Positions 24,392 through 31,130 of a stretch of 42,302 nt of DNA are shown piece by piece. The first letter of the stretch is position 1. Every line of letters starts with the position of its first letter. The translations under genes and the position numbers were made by a program. Source of the DNA: a virus; IMG/VR virus record IMGVR_UViG_3300047470_000061, positions 1 to 42,302 of that record, one strand, 5' to 3'. The notes below the pieces were generated by a model, which saw only the letters and a list, made by a program, of their open reading frames with translations, searched no databases and was not told the DNA's origin.

Positions 24392-24679
24392 TTACTGCTG
24401 GTGGGACTGGCTCTGGACTTAGATGCCTGCCGAGACCCTGCTCATGTCGAAACTCAAACACGCCGCCCCCAGTAGCAGCAAAAGATTTTTAATTGATACT
24501 ACTGCAAGAAACTCGGTAGCACAGGCTTTTTGCAGTCGAATTCATGTTCGAACGATGGGCGATCTGACCGCGGAATCACGCGGAATTAGGGCAAGTTACT
24601 GGAAGCTACTGCGTTGCGACTTGACGGTTTACTCCGTGCTACTGCATACTGAACGCATGAATACAGTGAAAGCCAGTAA
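24392..24679. promoter_or_regulatory. Immunity control region with multiple YYACTG half-sites
   Basis: This 305-base gap (24352-24656) between divergent repressor and Cro-like genes holds TTACTG (24392), CAGTAG (24470), CTACTG (24499), TTACTG-gaag-CTACTG (24596-24611), CTACTG (24639) and ATACTG (24646). Just inside the next gene is the opposed pair CAGTGA-aagc-CAGTAA (24664-24679). The two pairs use the same 4-base spacing as the eight genome-wide TCACTG sites. It is read as the primary operator cluster of the lysis-lysogeny switch. An AT-rich stretch at 24482-24497 may hold the repressor promoter. Confidence 0.65.
24621..24650 (+). promoter_or_regulatory. Early rightward promoter
   Basis: TTGACG (24621-24626), an 18-base spacer and CATACT (24645-24650). 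Six bases separate the -10 from the ATG at 24657, so the transcript should start at or next to the initiation codon (leaderless). The -35 follows the TTACTG-N4-CTACTG pair by nine bases and CTACTG/ATACTG overlap the -10, so a protein bound there would block RNA polymerase. Confidence 0.65.
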
Positions 24680-24926
24680 GGCTCCCAAAGACCCCGAGAT
24701 GGTCCGGATTGGTCGGACTCTCTTCACCCTCCGCGAACGCTACGGATACACGCAGAAGGAGCTGGCAGACGCGGTAGAAATCTCCCGCGCTTACATCAGC
24801 CTCATCGAGTCCGGCGCCAAGCCCCTCCAAGACCGGCTCCTCGCAAAGGTCGCCGACGCCCTCGAAATCACCCCACTCGCAATCAAGCGCTTCGACCACG
24901 AGGCAGAACTCGCGTTCGCAGCGTGA
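24657..24926 (+). CDS. Cro-like XRE-family HTH regulator
   Basis: An 89-residue protein with a clear HTH at about residues 17-70: GRTLFTLRERYGYTQKELAD, then I-S-R-A-Y-I-S-L-I-E-S-G and a final helix. The ATG is immediately downstream of a good promoter with no ribosome binding site; codons 3-8 include the opposed operator pair. A longer upstream extension in the same frame exists but would swallow the promoter, so it is rejected. It is the first gene of the lytic early operon and probably represses the divergent repressor gene. Confidence 0.82.
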   Translation: MNTVKASKAPKDPEMVRIGRTLFTLRERYGYTQKELADAVEISRAYISLIESGAKPLQDRLLAKVADALEITPLAIKRFDHEAELAFAA

Positions 24927-25159
24927 CCGTTTTTGATGAGCGGTTCATGACGGTGCAGGAGTTGGCCGGGTTCCTGGGGATCAGCCCGACGAGCGTTTAC
25001 AACCGGCTCCACGAATGGCCGCACATGAGAACGACTGCCGGCGGGATCATCCGGTTCCGCGAAGCACACGTTGAACAAATCCTCGAAGCCATGACCAAGA
25101 AACCCGCACCACCAGTCGTTCGCCCGAATGTGGGCACGAGAGCCAGGAGAAACCGATGA
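24923..25159 (+). CDS. xis: Excisionase-like MerR/HTH_17 protein
   Basis: A 78-residue protein; the GTG start overlaps the previous stop (GTGA). Residues 8-50 (FMTVQELAGFLGISPTSVYN, then W-P-H-M-R-T-T-A-G-G-I-I-R-F-R) form the winged HTH of the excisionase/HTH_17 family. The basic, proline-rich tail ends R-A-R-R-N-R. Together with the integrase it probably directs excision; a role as a second regulator is possible. Its place next to the Cro-like gene suits early expression during induction. Confidence 0.75.
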   Translation: MTVFDERFMTVQELAGFLGISPTSVYNRLHEWPHMRTTAGGIIRFREAHVEQILEAMTKKPAPPVVRPNVGTRARRNR

Positions 25160-25314
25160 ACAGCACCAAGCTCGCAGCACTCCACCAGGAGGCATACGAC
25201 GCCGGCAAGGCACACGCCACGACCGGCATCAAGGATCCACTCCCCTACTCCACCAACTGGTCCATCCAGCACGAGTACGAGAACGGCTTCCATGGCCGTC
25301 CGTACTGGTACTAG
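25156..25314 (+). CDS. Small hypothetical early protein
   Basis: A 52-residue ORF overlapping the previous gene by ATGA, with CAGGAGA before the ATG. It starts MNSTKLAALHQEAYDAGKAH and ends with an aromatic stretch (G-R-P-Y-W-Y). The A-Y-D-A-G-x-A-x-A pattern is common in small actinophage proteins. Function unknown. Confidence 0.7.
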   Translation: MNSTKLAALHQEAYDAGKAHATTGIKDPLPYSTNWSIQHEYENGFHGRPYWY

Positions 25315-25323
25315 GAGGAACCG

Positions 25324-25449
25324 ATGAACGACGAAGAAGCACTCCAGCAGATCAACGAGGCACTTAGCGCCTGGTTCGACGGCAAGCAGGGCCCGATTGA
25401 AACCCTGAACCGCATCGCCCAGATCACCGGCGAAAACTCAGCCGCGTGA
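25324..25449 (+). CDS. Small hypothetical early protein
   Basis: A 41-residue ORF with AGGAGGAACC directly before its ATG. MNDEEALQQINEALSAWFDG suggests an amphipathic helix; the remainder (ETLNRIAQITGENSAA) is also helical. Nothing is recognised. Confidence 0.65.
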   Translation: MNDEEALQQINEALSAWFDGKQGPIETLNRIAQITGENSAA

Positions 25450-25607
25450 TGGGGATGAGTACCACGGTCAGATCCACGACAGGTACAGCGCCCCTCATCA
25501 TCACCCGAATCAGCCCCGACAAAGTATTCATCCAAACCGAAGACGGCGCGGCACAAGAGTACTGGGTAACAGACATCCGAGCAGCACTAGAAGGAGAAAC
25601 GAAATGA
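25449..25607 (+). CDS. Small hypothetical early protein
   Basis: A 52-residue ORF whose ATG overlaps the previous stop (TGATG). ATG 25455 is an alternative start two codons later. The middle reads ITRISPDKVFIQTEDGAAQE, a beta-strand pattern like a small barrel, then YWVTDIRAAL. Function unknown. Confidence 0.6.
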   Translation: MGMSTTVRSTTGTAPLIITRISPDKVFIQTEDGAAQEYWVTDIRAALEGETK

Positions 25608-25726
25608 CCACCACCGCTAAGCACCGCAGCACCTGGACCGCCGAACGGTTCAGCGAAGACATCCGCCAGCTCGGCGCCGTCGCAACCGGCAAGCGCGTAG
25701 ACCTCACCAAGGGATACCGCAAGTGA
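25604..25726 (+). CDS. Small basic early protein
   Basis: A 40-residue ORF, ATG overlapping the previous stop with AAGGAGAAACGAA upstream. It is basic and helical (STWTAERFSEDIRQLGAVAT) with a C-terminus GKRVDLTKGYRK. No family is recognised. Confidence 0.65.
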   Translation: MTTTAKHRSTWTAERFSEDIRQLGAVATGKRVDLTKGYRK

Positions 25727-25938
25727 GCGCGCGCACGATTACCACCTCCGAAGAACTCCATGCACTGCCGGCTGGGACTGTCCTGCGGGATGACAACGGA
25801 CGCCTCTGGGAGTGGGAGGAGATCGGCTACGGCGGCATTGAGAAGGCGCTATCGGCAATGGGTATCGGCTCCATGCTCGCGCTGTCCAGCTTCCGGAGCT
25901 TCCCGGCAACGGTCCTCTATGAAGGAGAGTCCAAGTGA
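25723..25938 (+). CDS. Small hypothetical protein
   Basis: A 71-residue ORF, GTG start overlapping the previous stop. The sequence contains LPAGTVLRDDNGRLWEWEEI, a beta-hairpin pattern frequent in small phage proteins (V-L-x-D-x-x-G-x-x-W), and ends S-S-F-R-S-F-P-A-T-V-L-Y-E. Function unknown. Confidence 0.7.
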   Translation: MSARTITTSEELHALPAGTVLRDDNGRLWEWEEIGYGGIEKALSAMGIGSMLALSSFRSFPATVLYEGESK

Positions 25939-26306
25939 TCCCCGCAAGCAACATGCACGCCCGCTGGCTGGTCCGGCATTACGCCAAGCAGCACGTCACG
26001 GAAACCGAGTGGAACGAGTCGTCCTATTCCTGGATCGCACGGGCACGCCGCACACAGGCTGCGATGAACGCGGCTATCGGGGCGCGCATCAACGGCGCCG
26101 ACCTCAACCAGCTCATCACTGATTTCGAGGAACTCGAGTCCGTCGAGTGCGGCACCCACCCCGACCTCGTCGTCAACAACGCTGGCACCGTTGACAACAC
26201 CCTCGAACTCACCGAGCGCGTCACCAAACAAATCAACGACAGCATCACCGAACTATTGGCCTGCGCCGAACCGTTCGCCCGAGCAGAAGAAAAGGTAAGC
26301 GCATGA
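25935..26306 (+). CDS. Hypothetical helical early protein
   Basis: A 123-residue ORF starting with GTG in a GTGA overlap. It is mostly helical; residues 80-123 (LELTERVTKQINDSITELLA) look like a coiled coil. The N-terminal part contains W-N-E-S-S-Y-S-W-I-A-R-A-R-R-T-Q. No domain is recognised. It is one of the larger proteins in this string of short coupled genes. Confidence 0.72.
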   Translation: MIPASNMHARWLVRHYAKQHVTETEWNESSYSWIARARRTQAAMNAAIGARINGADLNQLITDFEELESVECGTHPDLVVNNAGTVDNTLELTERVTKQINDSITELLACAEPFARAEEKVSA

Positions 26307-26488
26307 ACTGCAATCACGCAAAGCAAATCGGTTACGTCTGTAATCAGGACGGCTCCGACCGGACAAGGAACCATGCATCGATGACGACCTGCGAACGGGA
26401 TGCGTGCATTGACGCTGCTAAGGCTTGGGTCTTCAAGAAGACCAATGAAGCCGGAACATTCCACCCGTTCAATCGAGGCGCATCATGA
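26303..26488 (+). CDS. Small Cys/His protein, possible zinc binder
   Basis: A 61-residue ORF overlapping its neighbour by ATGA. Cysteines at 3, 13, 30 and 35 with H5 (M-N-C-N-H...Y-V-C-N...T-T-C-E-R-D-A-C) suggest a small zinc site. It could bind nucleic acid or a host protein; no family is recognised. Confidence 0.65.
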   Translation: MNCNHAKQIGYVCNQDGSDRTRNHASMTTCERDACIDAAKAWVFKKTNEAGTFHPFNRGAS

Positions 26489-26571
26489 CCGCCCTCCTTG
26501 TCTGCGCCGTCATCTTCACGGGCATCCAGTCGGCCCGCCTCATCACCCAACCAGCCAGGAGGAACAAGTGA
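26485..26571 (+). CDS. 28-residue membrane microprotein
   Basis: MTALLVCAVIFTGIQSARLI followed by TQPARRNK: one hydrophobic segment with a basic C-terminus. The ATG overlaps the previous stop and the gene overlaps the next start (GTGA), so it belongs to the coupled chain. Such short single-span peptides may modulate a host membrane protein. Confidence 0.55.
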   Translation: MTALLVCAVIFTGIQSARLITQPARRNK

Positions 26572-26786
26572 GCAACACCCACCTTGACCAAAGCACAAGC
26601 CGATTGCGTAATGGCACCATCAACGAAGTAGCCCGAGCTGGCGTAGAAGCAACCCTCGCCCTCGCCTATGAACAGCGCACCGCAAACCTGATCGCGTTTT
26701 ACGGTGACGGGCCGAAGGTTGACGCTGGCGATCCAGCCTATGCCGAACTGAACAGGCAGATCGTAGAACGGCTGGGCCTCTTATGA
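26568..26786 (+). CDS. Small hypothetical protein
   Basis: A 72-residue ORF from GTG 26568, with AGGAGGAAC just upstream. It contains RLRNGTINEVARAGVEATLA, a helical region, and ends YAELNRQIVERLGLL. Function unknown. Confidence 0.68.
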   Translation: MSNTHLDQSTSRLRNGTINEVARAGVEATLALAYEQRTANLIAFYGDGPKVDAGDPAYAELNRQIVERLGLL

Positions 26787-26911
26787 GTCATTTGCCAACC
26801 TGCCGCATCCGCAAGGAACGGTTCGGCCTGATCTGGGTCGAGTACTCCGAGCCTGACCAGAACTGCCAAGACGCATCACACGCCGCAAGCTACACCGAGG
26901 AGACAAAATGA
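26783..26911 (+). CDS. Small hypothetical protein
   Basis: A 42-residue ORF in an ATGA overlap. MSHLPTCRIRKERFGLIWVE carries a beta pattern; two cysteines (7 and 30) are present. There is no recognised family. Confidence 0.58.
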   Translation: MSHLPTCRIRKERFGLIWVEYSEPDQNCQDASHAASYTEETK

Positions 26912-27078
26912 ACGCCCAGCACCCCCAGAACAGCAACGTCCAGCAGGTCCGCACCTTCACCAAGCAGGCCGTCCTCAATCACGTGCCGCGGAACCTGGAG
27001 GAGGAACGGCTGGCGCTTACCTACATGGATAAGCATGCCCCGGACCTTATCGGCATGGTACTTGGCGGCGCGCTGTGA
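26908..27078 (+). CDS. Small hypothetical protein
   Basis: A 56-residue ORF overlapping by ATGA. It starts with an N/Q-rich segment (MNAQHPQNSNVQQVRTF), followed by a helix with PRNLEEERLALTYMDKHA and a hydrophobic end (LIGMVLGGAL). Nothing more is recognised. Confidence 0.6.
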   Translation: MNAQHPQNSNVQQVRTFTKQAVLNHVPRNLEEERLALTYMDKHAPDLIGMVLGGAL

Positions 27079-27236
27079 CCCCGGACCCGAACGACCCGAC
27101 CGAGCAGGCCGCGTTCCGGGAAGCTGACCACCTCGCCCGCATCCAAGACCTCGCCCGCCGAGGATGCGCCTGCAACTGCCTCTGTAGGCAAGACGACGCC
27201 ATGACCACCCCCCTCGACCTGAACGACATCGAATAA
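27075..27236 (+). CDS. Small protein with a Cys-x-Cys-x-Cys-x-Cys motif
   Basis: A 53-residue ORF, GTG start in a GTGA overlap. An acidic N-terminus precedes a G-C-A-C-N-C-L-C-R cluster (cysteines 31, 33, 35, 37) that could bind metal. It is the last gene of the first early operon; the next operator site follows 14 bases later. Confidence 0.6.
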   Translation: MTPDPNDPTEQAAFREADHLARIQDLARRGCACNCLCRQDDAMTTPLDLNDIE

Positions 27237-27250
27237 CATTGCCCACCGAC

Positions 27251-27293
27251 TCACTGCGAATCACTGCAAAAAGTCAGTGAAACAGGATAGAAT
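27251..27293 (+). promoter_or_regulatory. Repeated operator site 3 with -10 box
   Basis: TCACTG (27251-27256)-cgaa-TCACTG (27261-27266)-caaaaagt-CAGTGA (27275-27280). A good -10 (TAGAAT, 27288-27293) lies 21 bases after the second TCACTG, the same distance as at site 2. It precedes the recombination and replication operon; the ribosome binding site GAAAGAAGG follows for the gene at 27317. Confidence 0.72.
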
Positions 27294-27316
27294 CAGAACC
27301 TACGAAAGAAGGCATT

Positions 27317-28135
27317 ATGAAGCCTGGCATCTACTCCGGCATCTCGAACGCCGACTACCACCGCGACCCGGCACTCGGCAGCACGTCGTTGAAGACCCTC
27401 GCCACCCGCACTCCGGCGCACTACCAGCACGACAAGGCGCACCCGAAGTTCTCCGACGCCTTCACCCTCGGGACGGCGGCGCACTCGCTGATCCTTGAGG
27501 AATACACGGAAGACATCGTGATTGTGGACGCCGACAACTGGATGGGCAAAGCAGCCAAAGAAGCAAAGGCATACGCACTCGCGGAGGGCAAGCAGCCACT
27601 CCTTATGAAGGAATGGACACAGGTGCAGGCAATGCGTGACGCCGTCATGGCCCACCCGATTGCCCGCGACTTGCTCACCGACCACAAGGCCGAGGAGTCC
27701 GTCTTCTGGGATGAGGATGGCCTGACCCTGAAGTGTCGCCCGGACGCATGGCACCCCGGCTTGCTCGTTGATCTGAAAACAACCCTCAACGCCGACCCCA
27801 ACGAGTTCGGCAAGACCGCGCACAACTTCGGCTACCACCAATCAGCGGCTCACTACATCGACGGCGTCAAAGCAGCGACCGGCGAAAAGTTGCCGTTCCA
27901 ATTCGTACTAGTCGAGAAGACCGCGCCCTACCTTGTGTCCGTGGTCGAACTCGACATCGAAGCCATCAACATCGGCAGGCAGCTCAACGACCGCGCGAAA
28001 CGCATCTACCGGGAATGCGTCGAAACCAACACCTGGCCCGGCTACCCCAACGCCGACCTCATCAGCCTGCCCATGTGGGCCATCTACCAAGCCGAAGAAC
28101 TGCTCGGCATCAACCTGGAACCGGAGTTCTCCTAA
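27317..28135 (+). CDS. RecE-like exonuclease (PD-(D/E)XK)
   Basis: A 272-residue protein. MKPGIYSGISNADYHRDPAL starts the typical DUF3799/RecE C-terminal-like family. Visible nuclease features are the helix with H in TLGTAAHSLILEE (about 51-63), an acid in KCRPDAWH (about 140), the D-x-K core in LLVDLKTT (about 153) and a Q-S-A-A-H-Y segment. It degrades dsDNA ends to start homologous recombination, partnered by an annealing protein; the next gene may fill that role. Confidence 0.87.
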   Translation: MKPGIYSGISNADYHRDPALGSTSLKTLATRTPAHYQHDKAHPKFSDAFTLGTAAHSLILEEYTEDIVIVDADNWMGKAAKEAKAYALAEGKQPLLMKEWTQVQAMRDAVMAHPIARDLLTDHKAEESVFWDEDGLTLKCRPDAWHPGLLVDLKTTLNADPNEFGKTAHNFGYHQSAAHYIDGVKAATGEKLPFQFVLVEKTAPYLVSVVELDIEAINIGRQLNDRAKRIYRECVETNTWPGYPNADLISLPMWAIYQAEELLGINLEPEFS

Positions 28136-28680
28136 TGGACATCAGCGAAACACTCGCACCCCGCAGTGACCAGCAAAACTTTGATGACTACCTTGCTGGG
28201 CCGAAGATCCTTACCGTCACGGCTGGCGCACTGACTGGCAACGCTGAGCAGCCACTCAGCATCGAGGTTGCCGAATACCCGGGACGGCCATACAAGCCTT
28301 CCAAGAGCATGAGACGCGTCATCGCCGCAGCGTGGGGCACCGAGACGGATAACTACATCGGGCGGCGGCTCAAGCTCGTCGGCAACCCGAACATCCGATA
28401 CGGCGGCAAGGCGGTCGGCGGCATCGAAGTTGAAGCCGTATCGCACATCGACAACCCGGTCACACTTGCGCTCACCGAGACGCGAGGCAAGAAGCGCCCG
28501 TACACCGTCCAGCCCCTCCCGGACGCGCCACCTGCCCGCGACTTCCTGGCCGAAGCGAACGCGGCAGGCGACGACATCGAACTCCTCCGCGCCGTCTACA
28601 CGGAGGCAGCTATGGCGCGCGCCGACACTGACACCCTCAACGCCATCAAAGCCCTCGCAACACCAACCGAAGGATCGTAA
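28135..28680 (+). CDS. Recombination-linked protein of unknown function
   Basis: A 181-residue protein starting on the exonuclease stop (TAATG). The pattern LAPRSDQQNFDDYLAGPKIL, E-Q-P-L-S-I-E-V, R-P-Y-K-P-S-K-S-M-R-R-V, W-G-T-E-T-D-N-Y-I-G-R-R and G-G-x-x-V-G-G-I-E-V occurs widely in actinophages and prophages, often near recombination genes. It may act with the exonuclease as an annealing or DNA-binding partner. That role is inference; no known annealase motif is visible. Confidence 0.75.
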   Translation: MDISETLAPRSDQQNFDDYLAGPKILTVTAGALTGNAEQPLSIEVAEYPGRPYKPSKSMRRVIAAAWGTETDNYIGRRLKLVGNPNIRYGGKAVGGIEVEAVSHIDNPVTLALTETRGKKRPYTVQPLPDAPPARDFLAEANAAGDDIELLRAVYTEAAMARADTDTLNAIKALATPTEGS

Positions 28681-28947
28681 GTGCCCCGCATCGTCACCGT
28701 CTACACGAAGAACCAATGCGTTCAGTGTGACCGAACCAAGAAGTGGCTCGACAAGAACGACGTTGCTTACACGACGATCAACATGGACGAGTCACCCGCG
28801 GACCTGGAAGCAGTGAAAGAACTCGGCTTCCTCACCGCCCCAGTCGTCATCGTCTCCACCGGGGATCCTGAAACCGACCTCATGTGGGGCGGATTCATCC
28901 CCGACAACCTGAAGAAGTACACACACTCAACGAAAGAAGCAGCATAA
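28681..28947 (+). CDS. nrdH: NrdH-like glutaredoxin
   Basis: An 88-residue protein with GTG start directly after the previous stop. VTVYTKNQCVQCDRTKKWLD holds the C-x-x-C active site (C14-V-Q-C17) in a thioredoxin fold, with the cis-proline region F-L-T-A-P-V-V. It would supply electrons to class Ib ribonucleotide reductase. No reductase subunit is encoded in the window, so it probably serves the host enzyme during phage DNA synthesis. Confidence 0.88.
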   Translation: MPRIVTVYTKNQCVQCDRTKKWLDKNDVAYTTINMDESPADLEAVKELGFLTAPVVIVSTGDPETDLMWGGFIPDNLKKYTHSTKEAA

Positions 28948-28949
28948 CA

Positions 28950-29393
28950 ATGAGCACCATCACTTTCACCGGCAACATCGGCAAGTCTCAGGGCCTGAAG
29001 TTCAGCAACGACGGCAAGCCCCGCCTGTCGTTCTCCGCGGCTGAAACGGCGCGCGTCAAGGATCAGTCCGGGCAGTACGTGGACGGAGGCACAACCTGGT
29101 TCAACGTGACCCTGTTCGGCTACACCGCGGAGGCTTTGGACGCGCAGATCGCGGCTCAGGGCGGCAAGGGCAAGGTCATCGTCACGGGCCGCATGAGCAC
29201 CCGCGAATACGAGCACAACGGCGAGAAGCGCGAATCGTTGGACGTGGTCGCAGACTCGGTCGGACTCGTACCCCGCGGCCAGCAGCAGGGGCAGGGCCAG
29301 CAGCCCGCACAGCAGCAGCCGTGGGGCGGCAACCAGCCCGCCCAGAACCCCGGCGGCTGGGGCAACGGCAACCAGGCAGAAGCGCCCTTTTAG
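28950..29393 (+). CDS. ssb: Single-stranded DNA-binding protein
   Basis: A 147-residue protein with an OB fold (MSTITFTGNIGKSQGLKFSN, W-F-N-V-T-L-F-G, G-K-V-I-V-T-G-R-M-S-T-R-E-Y). It has a glutamine/glycine-rich linker (about 108-138) and the tail A-E-A-P-F, a variant of the usual acidic D-x-P-F tip that recruits replication partners. It is part of the recombination/replication operon. An upstream extension in the same frame overlaps the redoxin gene and is rejected. Confidence 0.92.
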   Translation: MSTITFTGNIGKSQGLKFSNDGKPRLSFSAAETARVKDQSGQYVDGGTTWFNVTLFGYTAEALDAQIAAQGGKGKVIVTGRMSTREYEHNGEKRESLDVVADSVGLVPRGQQQGQGQQPAQQQPWGGNQPAQNPGGWGNGNQAEAPF

Positions 29394-29406
29394 CATCAGT
29401 ACCAAG

Positions 29407-29436
29407 TCACTGCATTTCACTGTATCAACCCAGTAG
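29407..29436 (+). promoter_or_regulatory. Repeated operator site 4
   Basis: TCACTG (29407-29412)-catt-TCACTG (29417-29422)-tatcaacc-CAGTAG (29431-29436). No convincing -10 box was seen; the hairpin at 29436 begins immediately after. Confidence 0.62.
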
Positions 29437-29456
29437 GCGCCCCCGAAAGGGGGGCC
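29436..29456 (+). terminator. GC hairpin in the leader of the 5-cytosine methylase
   Basis: GGCGCCCCC-gaaa-GGGGGGCC: five G-C pairs next to a GAAA tetraloop, a bulged G and three further pairs. There is no T-run. It could be an mRNA-stabilising leader hairpin or attenuator between SSB and methylase. Confidence 0.5.
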
Positions 29457-29476
29457 TGGACCCCCAAGGAGTCACC

Positions 29477-30148
29477 TTGAAATTGCTGGACCTATTCGCT
29501 GGTGCTGGAGGCGCCGGCAAGGGCTACATGGAAGCCGGATTCGACGTCACCGGCGTTGACATCGCCGCCCAGCCCGACTACCCCGGAACGTTCATTCAGG
29601 GGGACGCACTCGCCTACCTCGCAGCCCACGGCCACGAATACGACGCCATCCACGCGAGCCCGCCTTGCCAGGCATCCTCAGCACTGAGCAAGGGAACCAA
29701 CAAGGGCCGCGAATACCTAAACCTCATCCCCGCAACACGCGCACTCCTCGCGCTCCATGACAAGCCCACGGTCATTGAGAACGTCCAAGGCTCCGACCTC
29801 CGACGCGACCTCACCCTATGCGGCGAAATGTTCGGGCTCGGCGTCATCCGCCACCGCTACTTCGAAGTGTCCGGGTTCGCGGCACTGCCTATTGAGCACA
29901 AGGCGCACCGCGGAAGGGTTGCCGGCTGGCGTCACGGCGAATGGTTCGACGGCCCTTACTTCGCTGTCTACGGCGACGGCGGGGGAAAGGGCACCGTAGC
30001 CCAGTGGCAGGAAGCGATGGGAATGCACTGGACCGACAACCGCAAGAGCATCGCAGAAGCCATCCCCCCGGCATACACCCGCTTCATTGGCGGGCAGATC
30101 ATGGGACGACTCAAATCCAACGTAGCTATTAAGGAGCTGGCAGCATGA
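29477..30148 (+). CDS. DNA cytosine-5 methyltransferase
   Basis: A 223-residue protein from TTG 29477 with AAGGAG upstream. Motif I is MKLLDLFAGAGGAGKGYMEA, the catalytic motif IV is S-P-P-C-Q (C about residue 64) and motif VI is V-I-E-N-V. It is shorter than typical Dcm enzymes (about 330-400) but similar to compact phage versions; the C-terminal part includes P-P-A-Y-T-R-F-I-G. It is likely to protect phage DNA from host restriction. The next gene overlaps by ATGA. Confidence 0.9.
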   Translation: MKLLDLFAGAGGAGKGYMEAGFDVTGVDIAAQPDYPGTFIQGDALAYLAAHGHEYDAIHASPPCQASSALSKGTNKGREYLNLIPATRALLALHDKPTVIENVQGSDLRRDLTLCGEMFGLGVIRHRYFEVSGFAALPIEHKAHRGRVAGWRHGEWFDGPYFAVYGDGGGKGTVAQWQEAMGMHWTDNRKSIAEAIPPAYTRFIGGQIMGRLKSNVAIKELAA

Positions 30149-30336
30149 ACACTCGCAAGGGATATGCGCTTACGGATGGCCAGGTGGCCCGACGGCGGGC
30201 CCTCACCTCTTATCTTCAGCCGGGCCCCGGATATAACCGGCGCGTGCGTGACAGCCTCGCCTTCATGGAGTGGGCCGAAGACTCGGAGCAAGTTGACAAC
30301 TGGTTGGCCGAGGCTGAGTCGGGTGTGCGGCCATGA
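30145..30336 (+). CDS. Small hypothetical protein
   Basis: A 63-residue ORF overlapping the methylase stop. MNTRKGYALTDGQVARRRAL followed by a helical region (RVRDSLAFMEWAEDSEQVDN). Function unknown. Confidence 0.65.
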   Translation: MNTRKGYALTDGQVARRRALTSYLQPGPGYNRRVRDSLAFMEWAEDSEQVDNWLAEAESGVRP

Positions 30337-30479
30337 GCAAGTTTCATCTCACGGTCGCTGACAACATGGCCGCACTCGCAAAATGGCACACCGTCGAGCA
30401 CCCGCTCACATCGTGGGCCGCCTGCCCGCACTCCCCGTGCGACCACATGGACACCGAATTCCGGCGGTGCTGGAAGTGA
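30333..30479 (+). CDS. Small Cys/His protein
   Basis: A 48-residue ORF in an ATGA overlap. The C-terminal half has C-P-H-S-P-C-D-H-M-D plus a further cysteine near the end, a possible zinc knuckle. Not recognised. Confidence 0.58.
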   Translation: MSKFHLTVADNMAALAKWHTVEHPLTSWAACPHSPCDHMDTEFRRCWK

Positions 30480-30796
30480 GCTACCAGTACAAGGGCGCGC
30501 TGACCATTGAGCAGGAGCTGGCAGCAGCGGAAGAAGCGAAAGAGGCGGCGCGCGAGCGGATCCAGGAGCGCCGCGCCCAGTTGCGCCGGCTCCGCAACGA
30601 CCGTAAGCAACTCCAGGAACTCGCCGAGTACGAGAACCACCTCGAGGCTGAGATTCATTCGCTGACCGTCGCCGCGCCACCACTGCCCGAACCGGTCCAC
30701 GGCGGGCGTAGAGGGCTTGAGGCAGCCGCTGAGGAGATGCGCCGGTTCAACCGGACGCGCGACTCCCGCCAACGCATGCCGGCGGTGGCCGCATGA
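30476..30796 (+). CDS. Coiled-coil protein
   Basis: A 106-residue ORF from GTG 30476 (GTGA overlap). Residues 10-60 form a highly charged coiled coil (EQELAAAEEAKEAARERIQE, then R-R-A-Q-L-R-R-L-R-N-D-R-K-Q-L-Q-E-L). The tail is basic. No family can be named; it may be a structural or DNA-associated accessory of replication. Confidence 0.68.
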   Translation: MSYQYKGALTIEQELAAAEEAKEAARERIQERRAQLRRLRNDRKQLQELAEYENHLEAEIHSLTVAAPPLPEPVHGGRRGLEAAAEEMRRFNRTRDSRQRMPAVAA

Positions 30797-31041
30797 TGCC
30801 CCTGCAAATCTTCGAGAGGCACCCCGAAGCGGACGCATACCGCGTCGGCGGCTTCTACTCCCCCTACGCGCTCGTCAGCCAGGACAAGAGGTTCAGCGAT
30901 GCGGAACTCGCCGCCGAATACTGGTCCGCCCATGCCATCCACGAAAGGGCAGCACGCGGCCAGTCATGCATTGAGTACATAGCCAAGGCTGAGGCCGAGG
31001 TCTGGACCCGCTTCGCCAAGCTCCCCCACTTCGACGCATGA
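30793..31041 (+). CDS. Small hypothetical protein
   Basis: An 82-residue ORF overlapping by ATGA. It contains FERHPEADAYRVGGFYSPYA, an aromatic N-terminal region, then a helix (ARGQSCIEYIAKAEAEVWTR). Function unknown. Confidence 0.66.
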   Translation: MMPLQIFERHPEADAYRVGGFYSPYALVSQDKRFSDAELAAEYWSAHAIHERAARGQSCIEYIAKAEAEVWTRFAKLPHFDA

Positions 31042-31130
31042 GCGCGGCCACGGAGGAACGCAAAGCCCAACGCCGGCAAGCAGACAAGGCCCGCAAAGAA
31101 GCGCACAAGAACCAAAGGATGAGCAAATGA
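31038..31130 (+). CDS. 30-residue highly basic peptide
   Basis: The ORF is MSAATEERKAQRRQADKARK then EAHKNQRMSK, nearly all K/R/E/Q/A, predicted as one helix. It overlaps both neighbours (ATGA each side). It could be a nucleic-acid-binding micropeptide or simply a coupling ORF. Confidence 0.5.
   Translation: MSAATEERKAQRRQADKARKEAHKNQRMSK

Noticed and set aside
24423-24656. An N-terminal extension of the Cro-like protein
   Set aside because: The extension would place the early promoter and operator half-sites in coding sequence and has no ribosome binding site; the HTH starts normally from ATG 24657.
26117-26122. Single TCACTG hexamers inside genes (for example near 26117, 36064 and 42047)
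   Set aside because: They lack the second copy at 10 bp and the third element, and occur at the frequency expected by chance.
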